Assembly: GCA_943704525.1 (NCBI GenBank)
Contig: CALSCQ010001895.1
Coordinates: forward strand, 1-23,024
Direction: 5' to 3'
Length of the DNA: 23,024 bases
Source: Pigoraptor vietnamica
Lineage: Eukaryota > Opisthokonta > Filasterea
The position numbers were made by a program, and so were the translations under genes. Below the pieces are notes generated by a model, which worked only from the letters and a program-made list of their open reading frames with translations, did no database searches and was not told the DNA's origin. Positions 1 through 11,557 of the stretch are shown here, in pieces (the stretch's first letter is position 1; the number at the start of each line of letters is the position of its first letter).

Positions 1-278
<278 letters not shown>

Positions 279-3200
279 TTTGTGAAGATGTCGAGGGCGA
301 GCTTCTCGTACTGTTGCCGCTCATCCTCCGACGAGCGCTCGTTCGATTCGAGCTTTATGAATGCGCGCGAGCACACGGCAAACGACTTGTTGGCATACGC
401 CGCCAGTGCAATCAGCGAGTGCACGTCGACGGGGTCCAGAATGTCCTCGTAGTCGCACAGGAGGAGCGCCTGCGTGACACCAACATGGACACGAAGAGTG
501 CTTCAGTACGTGCCGTAGACAGCTGTCCATCGACTTTGACTCACACAAAAAGGCGCGATACAGAAGACATTACAAGTAATCACAGTAACGCTGGCCTTGG
601 ACTTTCCAATTCGCAATAGGGGTACAGCCTCCTATAACGTTCTCCCACTCACACACCGTCTTCATGGCGGCGTCAATGTAGCCGTTGTGCAACTGCCGCT
701 GGGCGAGGAGGAAAAAGTGGAACGCCTCCGCCCCGCGCCACGCGTTGTCGAGAGAGCGGGCGGCGCTGCCAGCGGCCGACGCGTCCTCCGCAAGGAGACC
801 GTCGAGGGCCGACTTGGTCTGCAGCATTGAAAAGAATCAGTAATAAGTACGAAGCGACGCACGGACAGCGGGCAACAACACACAACGGCACCGATGGCAT
901 AGGTCCGATAGACGCAACTTGCGAGGTCTCGGCCGCATGCAAGTGCGCACACAAGACACACAACAGGCAGCCACGCACCGAGGTGGCCTTCTTGTCGCCC
1001 TTGGCCACTGCCTTCGCGTGCGACGTCATCTTATAGTGCTCGTGGTGCTTCTCGACCTGGAGGGCGGCGAGGACATAGAGCTTCTTGCTTCGCAGGGGGC
1101 TCGCCTTGGCCGTCGCAGACTCCTGCGCCATCTGCGCGCACAAACCGACGTCCATGACGAGTGAGTGCCTGCGGCAGCATATCATACAACCGAAAACTAC
1201 GGAAAGGAGTCTGTTCTCACGGACAGTCGAGCACGGCGTTGTCCCCAAAACGCAGCACTTGCGCGCGCACACACACCTGGAAGAGCAGGCGGGCGGCCTC
1301 GACAAAGTGGTTGGCCTTGCGGTAGAGCTCGATGGCGTTGAGGGTCTTCTTCTTTTCGAGGAGGTGCGAGGCATACTTGGCGAGCAGCGAGTCGATCTCC
1401 TTGATGTTGTGTTGCTTCGCAAGGTCCACGGCCTGGTTCCACTGCGCGCGAGGCACGTTCGAAATCGCACGTGTTAGCGAACAGCCCACGTGCACGATGT
1501 GCAATTCTCTCTACGGAGGCAACACTACCTCGACGGACACGCATGTATATCTGAGCAAAATGATCTGAGCTATATGATCTGAGCTATCTGACATCTCTAC
1601 GTAGGGAATGCCAACTGTTTCGCCTGTTGGTGCCACGGGTCCAGTGTCGCCCACCTGGTTGAGCTGGACGCAACACTCGATGGCGTTTTTGACCTTGCCC
1701 GTCTTGCAGAAGGCGGCAACGGCCTGCTCGCACAGACCGACCGTCGCAAACTTCTCCGCGATGTCCTGCGCACGTGGCCCATCGGAGGGTCAGTTCGTGC
1801 ACACGCAAGCAACCGACACACGCGGCACACAAGCGCACTCGCACTCTCCGTGAACCACATTGCACAGCGAGAACGGGCGACGCCAGATGCAACCGAGCGG
1901 ACATAGCGTGTGTGCGACAACACCCACGGCGAGGAGGGCGTGGTTTTCGGGTAGCGAGTGCATCATCTTTTCGAGTCCGGCGTAGTCCTCGAGAATGTAA
2001 TAGCACTCGGCGAGGCGCGCCTGGTTGCGCCCTTGCACGTAGTACGTCACCGCGTTGTTCCTGGGGAAAGAGAGGGCCAAGGTCAGCATGGTCGAGCAGC
2101 GCTCAGACACGCACACTCACATCCCCCGCACGGGCGCACGCACGCGCGCGCACACACACGACACACAATCACACGCGGCAACAGAACGCGGACACACCAC
2201 TTGAGGCGGTCCGCGTAGTAGTCGCCAATCGCATTCCACGCCTGCTCCATGAGGGCATCGTCGCCGCCGCCGCCCGTCTTGAGCAGCTGGACGACCTTGA
2301 ACCAGTCCCCGAGCTTGATGCGAAGCTGAATGGCGAGGTCTCGCCTGTCGATCTCGAGGTAGATGCGCTCGGCCTCCTCGAACCGCTTGAAGTACGCGTG
2401 CACCTCCGCCTTCTGCTTCATCTTGCTCTGCGCGACGAAAGAAGAAAGTGTTGGGGGCGGCACCAATGGGTTGTGCGCTCGTGCGTAGAGCACATACAGG
2501 CGCCGACATATGGACGCTAGTGCATGGCAACAGCGATGAGAGGGCATTCTGAACGGGCACTGGATGCGCACACAGGGCACTCGCGCGCACTCACGTCCAG
2601 TTTCCGGAGCCGCTTGACGAGCTGGATGCCTTGGTAATCGTGGCACCGCACAAATGCCTTGTCGGCCATGTCGAAATCGAGCAGTCCAAGCGCAGACTCG
2701 GCGAGAAGGCGCCACAGCCGCGGGTGGGGGTTGTCCTCGATAAACTGGTAGGCGTCCTTGATGTCGACCTGCAAACGGCGAACAAAGAGAGTGTGCGAGC
2801 CACAGTGAGTATGCCATAACTCACGTGCCAGAAAAGCCAGCGAAACGGCGAAGACGAGGCGTTCAAGTGCACACACGCGCGTGCAATCCATCCCCATTCG
2901 CACACACGCGCGCAGACCCACCTTCTCGAGGAGGTCGCGCGAGTCCCTCAGCGACTTTGTCTCGTAGTTGACGAGGTGCTCCTTCTGCGGTGAGTCCGGC
3001 GACCGCATGAGCTCGTCCAGCAGCGCCGTCTGGATCTGTAGGTCCTCAAAGTGGCAAATGTACCCGCTCGCCACCACCGTGTCCTCCGGGTCCGTCCCAC
3101 GGAACACGTACATGCGCGTCTTCTCCATCGCAGCAAACAGTTCGGGGTTGTCGTCCGCCCACCGTATGTCCCACACGTCCTTACGCTCAAACTTCATGTG

Positions 3201-4994
3201 CCGGAAGGCGTCGGCCGACCGCTCGGACCCGTCGTCCTCCAGGCCGGGAAGGCCCCGCCCGTTGTCTGTCTCCCAGAACCCGAGCACTCCCGAAATGTCG
3301 ACAATGGCGAGGCGCGAGCTGTCGCAGTTGAGCTGCATGTTGTGGGGGCGGCACCCGACGGCCTGCTGCGCCTCGAGCGTGCACGCCGGCAGCGCGTACT
3401 TCTGCAGAATGCCGCTCTCACGCGCGACCACGAGCCACTTGTCCGACGCCGTGATGGCGCAGATAGCGTCCCTCGTCGCGAGATGCGCCTTGCGGAAGTC
3501 CCCTCCGTGCGGCTCAACGCCCGAGCCCCCGGGCTGGTCGTCAATGTGGAACAGGCGCTCCTTGCCGTCCGACTTGCGCGTGCCCAGCGCGGCGGCGGCA
3601 GCAGCAGCGGCGGCTGCGGCTGCGGACGAACCCGAGACGGCGTGCTTGTGGGGCTTGGCGTACTGCCACACGTACACGGCGACGCGCGACGCCACAATCA
3701 CGTGCGTCTTGGTCATCGCGAGGAACACGGCCTCCATCTCGATCGAGCGCGAGTCGACGGGCGTGCCGAGGGCGTTGCAGAGGATGAGGAGGTGGTTGCC
3801 CTCGTCGTTGCGCGTGGACATGACGCAGTTCTCGCCGCCCGCGGCAATACCGATGAGGTTTTTCACGTACTTGACGTAGCGCTCCTTCGTGACAGTGTCC
3901 CAGAACGTCACGCACTGCTCGGTACGCTCGGGCTTCGTGTAGGCGTAGACGAGCGTCGACGCGAAGTAGCCCCAGCGGTAGTCCGGGCGAATGTTCGCAA
4001 AGTAAATGTACGAGTCCACGGACGCGACGATGCGAAGGCCGCCGCCCTCCCACGCAATCGAGGTGATGCCCTTACCAGGGCACTTGAGCGAGCGGAGATG
4101 CTGCGTAGTAATGAGTTGGAGAATGTGATCAGCGGCCCGTTGGTTCCAGGACGATGGTGTGCGGCCCAACCAAAAGTGTTTTAAAAAAAATAAAAAAATA
4201 AAAATAAAAAATAAACATAAAGAAAGAAAGAAAGAAAGAAAAACTGACAGCGGCGAAATGAATCCAGTTACAATTAACATGCGCACCTCGCCGTAGGGCG
4301 TGTAGAACTGGATCATGTGCGTCTGGCGGTCGGCGGTCGTCCCGTACGTCGAACCAGCGACGGCGAGGATGGATCCGTTGTTGTTCCACGCAATCTTGGT
4401 GACGCGCATGTTCGTGTCGATGAGGACGGGGTCTGTGAGGAGAGCGAGACGTCAGCACACGAGTAGCAATCGATCGGACAATGACTCTTGAACAGTGGGC
4501 TTGCATGTGCGCGCGTAGGCGCAGGTGGCGTGCGTGCGGGTGGGTGGCTAATCGACGCAAACAAGCAATGGAAAGCGCGAGGCGGGACACGCACTGTCGT
4601 CACTCTCGTTGCGCATGATCTGCATGCGTCCGTTTTCGAAGCACACGGCGAGCGTCGGGCACTTGCTGTCGACGAATCCCTCGGCGCCATCGTACCTGTC
4701 CCCAAAGATCATGCGAGGTCAGGCGACCATCACATCCAAAGCAAAAAAGAAGCAACCAACATGAAACGAGGGGACAGCTACCCTACACTTCACACTGCAG
4801 ACGGCGCGTCGCGCGATTCCTTTGCTTACCATGCCATCCCGGCGAGCGGCGTGACACCGGCGATGTTCTCGAGGCAAGGGAGAGCGAGCTTCGCCTACGC
4901 ACCACAGACAAGGGAAATTCATCAGCCGCCACCCAGGCAAATGCACGCAAGAGCGCGAAGGCGATATTTGCTCGATATAACACGCACTACCGCC

Positions 4995-5036
<42 letters not shown>

Positions 5037-6224
5037 AACATGCGCACGCAAGGCACGGAGGGCCATATTGCCTACATCGCAAGCCCACCACAAAGTTTCC
5101 CGTGCCGTCGTAGAGGTGCACCTCCCCGCGACCCGTGCCAAAGAGAATGCTCTTCGAGTCAGGCGACCAGCAGACGTTGGTGAGCGTCGTCCCCTTGAGC
5201 TCCTTGCCCCAGATGCGATTGCCGTCGACAGAGCCGACGATCACTGCGCCGTCCTCATACACGATGCAAATCTTCTGCCCGTCGGCGTTCCACTGCATGT
5301 CGCGGACGACGCTCTTGTTGCGGTTGTTGATCATCTCCTCGTGCCACATGCCCTTGTAGAGCATCCACACAATAATGAGGCCCGTCTGGTCGCTCGTCGT
5401 CAGCTTGCGATAGTGGTTGTTCCACGCGATCACCTGCACGGCGCCTGCGGTGGCCCAGTCCCAATGCGCCCGTCAGACTCCCGCACAATACACCATCGCC
5501 CCTTTCCCGTCCGTCGCCTCCCAAAACACGTGCAAAAACATCCCGTTGCCCATTCATGGTGCAATCCGATCATAGCAACAGACTCACTGGCGCCAATGTG
5601 CCGATTCCCCAGAGAACGCGCACATGACACATTGCGCCGTCGCAGCACCGAATCGGCAAAAACAAAAACGACATCGTTAAAAAAAACGCACCCGTGTGGC
5701 CCTCGAGATTCTGGTTCATCGAGAGGTTGCTCTGCGTCGGCTGTGCCTGTGCGGGGCTCTGCGGCACGGCCTTGGACGACTTGGGATCTGAGAGAAACAA
5801 GAGGCGCCATTGAGTGCGATATTAATCAGACACCGCCATATATCACGGGAAGTCAAAAGACACGATGGCCGTGCACTCATAAGGGCATCACTATCCTCGC
5901 ACACAGCATGGCCACACGGGTGCATCAGCGGCAGCAATGCACGCACCAGGGTTGTCGAGCTTGAGGACCTTGAGGAGGCCGTCGTCGCCACCGCAGGCGA
6001 TCCATCCCTGCTCCCTGTTCCACGCAAGCGCGCGCAGATTGGTGTTGTTGGGGACCGCAAGCTGCGCAAGACGACGCGTGCCCGTGTGAGTTTAATGAAT
6101 GAGGACGTGAAAGTAAACATACGCATCATCACTCCATATGCACGCATGCACACACACACAACACACGAGCACAGGCATTCGCCAGCATTGCCCAACGCAC
6201 CTTCTTGCTCAGGTATATGAACAT
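279..6224 (-). CDS. IFT121: IFT121/WDR35, intraflagellar transport complex A subunit (3' end beyond window)
   Basis: IFT-A subunit needed for retrograde ciliary transport and import of membrane proteins into cilia. Exons on the minus strand: 6224-6201, 6061-5947, 5787-5692, 5444-5089, 4894-4830, 4695-4595, 4432-4287, 4100-2922, 2768-2595, 2427-2198, 2060-1928, 1765-1655, 1441-1277, 1131-979, 818-657, 469-279. Phases agree at every junction and give 1133 codons plus two bases. The start MFIYLSKK is the family's own start, preceded by no competing ATG in frame. Residues 1 to about 640 form the two WD40 propellers ([64 protein letters not shown]). The rest is the TPR-like solenoid ([58 protein letters not shown]). 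Human WDR35 is about 1170-1181 residues, so some 60 residues, including the C-terminal zinc-ribbon, should lie before base 1. A 12-Ala tract lies near residue 458. Identity is from recalled family sequence. Confidence 0.94.
1560..1587. repeat. Perfect 14-base tandem duplication in an IFT121 intron
   Basis: Two adjoining identical copies of ATGATCTGAGCTAT (1560-1573 and 1574-1587) lie in the intron at 1442-1654. A partial, diverged copy (ATCTGAGCAAA) stands just before them. It looks like a young tandem duplication with no evident function. Confidence 0.85.
3588..3623 (-). repeat. Poly-alanine tract inside IFT121
   Basis: Twelve consecutive alanine codons with mixed GCN use, after SGSS, in the loop between the WQY strand and the ERLFHIDD strand of the second WD40 propeller. 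Human WDR35 has a short charged loop at this place, so the tract is a lineage-specific loop expansion. The mixed codons argue against a recent slippage event. Confidence 0.9.
4101..4286 (-). other. IFT121 intron with T-rich core, 186 bases, open in frame
   Basis: Donor GTGCGC and acceptor ACGCAG on the minus strand join FYTPYGE to [11 protein letters not shown], as expected from family conservation (FYTPFGE / HLGTLKVPGK). The core is very T-rich on the sense strand (4181-4243, including five TTTC units). The intron is 62 codons long and has no stop in the flanking frame, so its retention would insert a strongly hydrophobic stretch. Confidence 0.85.
4181..4243. repeat. A-rich low-complexity and (AAAG)n tract
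   Basis: Runs of A interrupted by single T, followed by five AAAG units at 4219-4242. The surroundings are GC-rich. It may simply be the pyrimidine-rich part of the IFT121 intron (T-rich on the sense strand), or the tail of an old retroposed insert in antisense. No recognisable element body was seen upstream of it. Confidence 0.9.
4996..5032. repeat. (CA)n microsatellite in an IFT121 intron
   Basis: About 18 CA units inside the intron at 4895-5088; the gene's sense strand reads (TG)n. Confidence 0.95.
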
Positions 6225-6775
6225 TCTCGGAGCGGCGTCTGCAGAGGGTCACCCTCCGTTGACAGACGCGCCCACACGAACGAAAGGTCAATCAACTCGG
6301 CTCCTTCACCCAATACACCAAGGGCAAACACACGGAATGCGCGCCCTCCCTAAAGTGCGCGATCTCCACTCGCGACCGTGCACACACACACCGCGTGTGC
6401 TTACAACTGCACTCGTCGCGAAAAGATGCAAACGGAAAAACAAAAACGGCGCCCATAGCGCGATTTTGGAATTTGAACCGCCGAACTGCCGACTATGGCC
6501 GAGTATTACGCACCCCGTATGTGTTTCGCGACGGAATTTTCTACTTTCAGGTGAAGTTTAAGTATTGAAAATGCAACAATCCAGACGGCCAATACTTTAG
6601 TAAAATAAATAAACTATTACATTTTTCAATGTATCACGTGATCAATAAGTACTAACTTTGCGCGCAAAAAATTCAACGACAGTGAAACCAACTGAGCGCC
6701 TTCAATCAACTCACTCACACACGCACACACACGCACACGCACACTTTCGCATGCCCGCGCACACTGCCGTCAACA
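6225..6775. promoter_or_regulatory. Shared upstream region of divergent IFT121 and GCP5
   Basis: These 551 bases separate the start codons of two head-to-head genes and hold no convincing coding sequence. Visible elements are a 13-base palindrome GAGGGTCACCCTC at 6244-6256, about 20 bases upstream of the IFT121 start codon, and an AT-rich island at about 6555-6660. The island carries inverted 8-mers AAGTATTG (6560-6567) and CAATACTT (6590-6597) and the E-box-like palindrome TCACGTGA (6634-6641). A CA-rich run follows at 6716-6745. No TATA box at a credible distance and no full RFX X-box were found. The bidirectional promoter role is inferred from position. Confidence 0.6.
6716..6745. repeat. 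Imperfect (CA)n tract upstream of GCP5
   Basis: CA dinucleotides interrupted by CG, 30-60 bases upstream of the GCP5 start codon, probably in its 5' untranslated leader. Confidence 0.8.
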
Positions 6776-9700
6776 ATGGCGCCGGGCGAGAGGTCCCTGA
6801 ACGAGGGCGCCGAGCGGCTCATCACACTGCTCACAGGCATCGAGGTAAGTGATAGGAGAGTAGGTTGCAGTGCCGCTTTCGCGCGCAGTGTCACGATATT
6901 GACGCAGTGGGACGGCCTGCAGGCGCCGTCCGAGAACTTTGACATTGCGAAGAATTTCGTCGTGTCGAACTTCAAGTACCACCGGTTCCTCGATGCCGAC
7001 TCGCATAAGATTACACGCGCTTACGAAGGGTAAGTGTCGGGGGCGTCCCCTTGTGCCCTGTGTAACATCATGTCGTGCAGTTCGGCCAGTGTGCTTGCCC
7101 GTATGAAGCCGTTGCGAGGGCAGTCGACTCAGGTGTGCAATCACGTTAATCCGTCTGCAGGCTAATTGAGAAGTTTGAGATCCACGCCCAATACGACAAG
7201 GCCGAGGCGCTCGCTCGCCTGATCGAACGCCTCCGCGAACTGCGCGTTGTGCGGTTGAGCGGCGCTGCCGAGAAGGTGCGCCTGCAGACAATCTACGGAA
7301 ACCGTGTGCTTCTCTTCTGCACACTCGATATGCGCAACAAACTACCATGTGCTCCTTCTCTGCCACTTGATGCGCACGGTGTTGACGGAGATCTCTCATT
7401 GTCGCAGTTGTCGGTTCACTACCCGGTGCTGTCGTTCCTTTCTCTCCTTGCGAACTCGCCGACAGAAGCGCCCTATGAGCCGTCCCCAAAGTACCGCCCG
7501 CCCACCAGCGACGAGGCCGCGTTCGACTGGACGGAAGAGCTGCGCCAGGATGTGTCTGCGTGGGCTCAGGAGTGCGACGACGACAGCGATGCCGAGTCCA
7601 CTGACGGCCACACCGGCGAGTACGGTGGTTCGGACAGTGACACGGACACGGACGCACGCAAGGAGGAAGATGCTGCGCGCGAGGCAGACGAGCCGGCGGT
7701 CCCTACGCAGGCGGCGTCGGGCGGGCGTGATTCCACTTCAATGGCCATCGACGACGCTCTCGCGTTGGGTGCGGCACTGCTAGACAGCGCCAACAGGGCG
7801 GTGGTGCGTCGCTACTGGGAACAAGATGAGAAGCTGGCTGTTCAGCCCGAGTCGCTCTGCGCACGGCTCGCCGCACACAGGCAGTCGCTTGTGCGCGTTC
7901 CGCACGCCGTGTGGCCGACGACGGCACTGCGGGAGAGGGAGCTCGTCGCCGAAGTTCTGTGGATGCTTGGCGGCTCTCCCACGCACGCGTTTGGCGCCGC
8001 AGGGACGGACGTCGCGCCTCCGAAGGGAGAGTCCGTCGTCGACGTCTCTGCCGGCCCCATGCCCGCGATGTTGAGGGGGCTTTGCCTTGCCGAGGTCTCG
8101 GAGGGCGCGGTGGCCGCCATCTGCAGTGAGTTTGTCGCGCTGGGCCGTACGATGCGAGAGCTCGGAGAATTTTGCGCGCTGGCCTCGCGCGGGTGGTACG
8201 GCCTGTGCCACCAATCGTTCGCCGCATCGCTCTTCGAATCGCTCGAGCACGTCCGCGCGGAACTGTCGCGTCTTGAGCGCCCGGCACGCCACGGGGGACT
8301 GTCCCTCCTGGGTCTGCGGTCGGCCCTTGCTGCGCACTCGCGACACGTGCACTTGCTGTCTCGCGTAGTCGCCGAGTGCGTATTGCCGCACGAGTCCCCT
8401 GCGGATGTGGCCGTGCGCGCGTCGCACCTGCTCACGTCGCTCGTGAACATGCTGTGCGAGGAAGATCTCGAGAACTACGCGCGCGACGTTCCCCCACGCG
8501 GTGACAACAGCGACGCTTGCGATGACGGCGGCCTCGACGCTAGGCGCGTTGTTTTGCGCTTGCTTTGCGACGCCGCCCGGCCCTATCTGACCATGTTGAA
8601 CGAGTGGATGGGCAGCGGTACAGTAACCGCCGACCCGCAGAGCGAATTTGCGATAGTATGGTGTGTAGTGTTGTTTCGAAGGAATTTGCGAGTGTGTGCC
8701 GTATGTGTGTGAGCGCCCGTGTGTGTGTTGTCTGTGTGTGCGTGCGCGTGCTATCTCACGCGCTGTGCCACACACGCAGCGATCCCGCCATACCAGCGAC
8801 CGCGCCGGCGTATTGGTCGAATGCCGTGTCCGTGAGGGGTGTGCCGCACCCTTATCCGCGCTTGAACGCGGAAGAGGCGCTCACGTCGGGCGTCTCGCTC
8901 GCGACGCTGTCGCTGGGACTCGGCGTGCCTGCGTTTCTACTCCCTCGCCTCCACGAGATCGTGCTCGCGGGCAAATCGATGCGCCTTCTCCGACACATGG
9001 ACGAAGTGAGTGTGAGCGCTAAATGAGCACGAACTCGAAGTTTGGGCCAGTTGTCCATTTCTTTGTTGTACTTTGACTTAGTGTGGTGTGCGTGCAGCAA
9101 AGCGTGTGTAACGGCCCTTGTTAGCACCAATCTTGCGAGTTGAATGCCAGTCGTACCCGCTGCACTGACGACCATTCTCATCACGATGCAGCGTAACAGC
9201 GCCGGTTCCCAGAGGGTTCGGCGTGCACACGAGGCGATTGGCGCGCGAGAGTCGCTCGGCGATGCTTTTGTCCGCCTCCTCTCTCTCCCTCTTGGCGCGC
9301 ACACATCAGGGCAAGGTACGGAATGGCTGACCAAAGATGCTGCTGTGCGATACCCAACAACTGACACCGACGTTTTTTTTTTTTGTAGCGTCGCCGCCCA
9401 TTGGCGTGCAGCTGTCGTCGTTTTTGGACGCCGTGGAAGGGCTCTACGAGTCGACGTGTCGCCTGCTTCTCCGCCGCCTCGAGACCGAGTGCGCACTCTC
9501 CGCGCACTTTGGCGCGCTGGCGGACGTGTTTCTCATGGCCGCGGGAGGGGCGATGTTCGAGTTTGCCGCGGCGATTTTCGAGAAGGTTCGTATCGCTGGT
9601 GTAGCTGGCAGTGTTCGAATCACCAACTCTCGTGCTCGATGGTGTTGATGTGGCACTTTCTATCTCCAACTCTCCAATTCTCTTATATCTGTGCTGTTCT

Positions 9701-10753
9701 TAATTTGACAGTGCCCGTCTGTCTCACTGTGTAGGTCGAAGCGGGCGAGAACTGGCGCGATCCCACATTCCTCGCAGCGTCGCTGCAGCTGGCACTCTCC
9801 TTGAGAGGCGGTGTGTTTGGTCGCGGCAGCCTCCTCTCGCTCTCGTCCTCCGCGCACGAACTGAGCGTTGCGAAGGACCGCCTCGCCAGGGAGTACGAGG
9901 ACGAAGGGTCGCCGTTGGACCCCTACGAAATGTTCGAGGTGTCTGCGGAGGGCGAGGGCGGGAAGCTCGTCGAGATGCTCGATGTGATCCGCCTGCACTT
10001 TCACGTGGGTGGAGAGGGACTGTGTGGTGTATGCGAGTGCGACGTGGATGGGCGTGCACACATGCTGTCGTGTTGTAATTTCACAGTTTCATTAGAACGC
10101 CTTTGGTCCTTGTGTCTCTAGTCTTTACACTTGTTGCTCTGTTCCGTTGCGACGTGCCCACACGTTCTCCCGCACGCAGGTGGCGTGGCCCCTTGAGTTT
10201 GTGATTGACCGCGCATCCATCGACGAATACAACCGCGCCTTTCGCTTTGTGCTTCGGATGAAGCGCGCGAAGTGGACCCTCGAGCGACTCCGGTGGCCGC
10301 GCGGCGCCCCCACTATCTACGCGCCCTCGGGGAAGCGGCGGGTGGACGACTACGGCGCACTGCAGCACCCGATGCGCCTGCTCAGGGCGAAGCTGCTCCA
10401 CTTCACGAACACGCTCCACGTGCACATTCTCACGAGGGTGCGTGCTGCCATGCGTCAAGCGTTCGTTCGTGTACGTTTGTGTGCGAGATGTGTATTTGGG
10501 TTGAGCTTAGAGGTCACTCAATGTCGTCCCCCTTGTGTATGTTCCTGCTTGGCCCCTCAGGTGTTGCACAGCGAGGGCGCGGAGTTTCGCAAGGCAGTGG
10601 CTGCCGCAAGGGACCTCGATGGCGTCATTGCCGCACACCGTGCGTACGTTGCGACCGTTGTCGATCGGTGCCTTCTCAGCGACAAGGCATGTGTCATTCA
10701 TGTCGCGACTTCCAACACGCCATGTCTGAGCACATACGCACGCCCACCCACCC

Positions 10754-10815
<62 letters not shown>

Positions 10816-11317
10816 TATCGCACCCTGACGCCATGCGTTTGTTCCGCAGGTGGCCATGATCCGCGATGCAATCACCAAGATGCTCAGCCTCGCTCTCTCC
10901 TTCGGCGCCCTGTGGAAGGCGTGCGCGGTGTCGGACGAAGCGCCGCACGCGACGAGCACACTCGCCGCACGGCGTCCGTCGCCCGCAGAGGCCCTCGCGG
11001 AGGTGTCTCGGATCGACGGCGAATACACCCGCTTCGTCCGCTTTGTCATCTCGCTCATCGGAGGAGTAACAAAGAGGGGCGCGCACCCGCACCGTGAGTA
11101 CTCATTGTCACTTTGGCTTGTGGGTCGGGGAGGTTGTAGTGTGCGCGTGTGGGTGGGTGGGGGAGTGCGTTTGTGTGTGCCTGGATGGAGACTGCAACGC
11201 AACTGCGTTTGTTGAGGACAACTGACTGGGACTGCTTTCGCTGACGTCCGCGGCACGCCGCATATTTGAGCAGTGGAGGCGCTTGTCATCGCCCTGGGCA
11301 CGACGAATGCCGTGTGA
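6776..11317 (+). CDS. TUBGCP5: Gamma-tubulin complex component 5 (GCP5)
   Basis: Subunit of the gamma-tubulin ring complex, which nucleates microtubules at centrosomes and basal bodies. Exons: 6776-6844, 6908-7029, 7161-7275, 7408-8660, 8780-9005, 9192-9315, 9389-9585, 9735-10004, 10180-10437, 10561-10686, 10850-11093, 11274-11317. All phases agree and give 1015 residues; human GCP5 has 1024. GCP5-type N terminus: NFVVSNFKYHRFLDADSHKI, then SVHYPVLSFLSLL. An acidic linker (about residues 155-200) precedes RRYWEQDE. The GRIP1 half runs from about residue 282 (WMLGG, RASHLLTSLVNML, RPYLTMLNEWM, VLAGKSMRLLRHM). GRIP2, from about residue 793, binds gamma-tubulin (WPLEFVIDRASIDEYNRAFRF, LRAKLLHFTNTLHVHILTR, DRCLLSDK). 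The last splice restores HLEALVIAL, matching the family's HLESLALSL end. Specific match to GCP5 rather than GCP2/3/4/6 rests on the N terminus and C terminus. Confidence 0.93.
10687..10849 (+). other. GC-AG intron of GCP5 carrying a long (CA) tract
   Basis: Exon 10 ends DRCLLSDK and exon 11 starts VAMIRDAITKML, matching the continuous family block with no residue to spare. The intron therefore begins GCATGT, a GC donor, and ends TTCCGCAG. The next GT, three bases further on, would shift the frame. The bases around the donor (AAG|GCATGT) are otherwise good for U1 pairing, as usual for GC donors. Confidence 0.85.
10758..10813. repeat. (CA)28 microsatellite
   Basis: A pure CA run of 56 bases inside the GC-AG intron of GCP5, ending about 36 bases before its acceptor. 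Long pure runs like this are usually length-polymorphic. Confidence 0.95.
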
Positions 11318-11557
11318 GCCCAAATCCACTGAAGCGGGTGAGCACACGCCGCACAAATTCTGAATTGGTCCATGGCAAATGTTGCAGTGCGATAAACGCT
11401 CTCTCCCTCTATGCGTATCTCAACTCCTGCTAACCTCTCCGTTCCCTTTCTTCGTCACTCGATTTAATATAGAAAATTCATACGCTTGCCGCACAAGCGA
11501 CGCGCCAAAAGCTGCCTACACGCGGCCACTATATGAATGGCCTGTCCGAACGTCCTC
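11318..11557. other. Intergenic stretch between convergent genes
   Basis: These 240 bases separate the stop codons of GCP5 (plus) and the mucin-like gene (minus). They must hold both 3' untranslated regions. There is a pyrimidine-rich run at about 11399-11460 and a small AT-rich patch near 11461-11480. No AATAAA hexamer and no further gene were seen. Confidence 0.6.

Noticed and set aside
4129-4243. Retroposon with poly-A tail inserted antisense in the IFT121 intron
   Set aside because: No target-site duplication, no recognisable SINE or LINE body and no RNA polymerase III boxes were found. A T-rich pyrimidine tract in the intron explains it as well.
6244-6262. RFX X-box upstream of IFT121 (GTCACC half-site)
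   Set aside because: Only one half matches. The second half (RGYAAC) is absent within the allowed spacing, so it is reported only as a palindrome.
6465-6514. tRNA-like A-box and B-box resemblance on the minus strand (GGCCATAGTCGG and GGTTCAAATTCC)
   Set aside because: The boxes are only about a dozen bases apart, the T-stem does not pair, and no acceptor stem or anticodon arm can be drawn.
9006-9191. Coding exon in the open frame starting at about 9144
   Set aside because: Only the part from 9192 is consistent with the phase of the flanking GCP5 exons. The rest lies in an intron that contains an early in-frame TGA.
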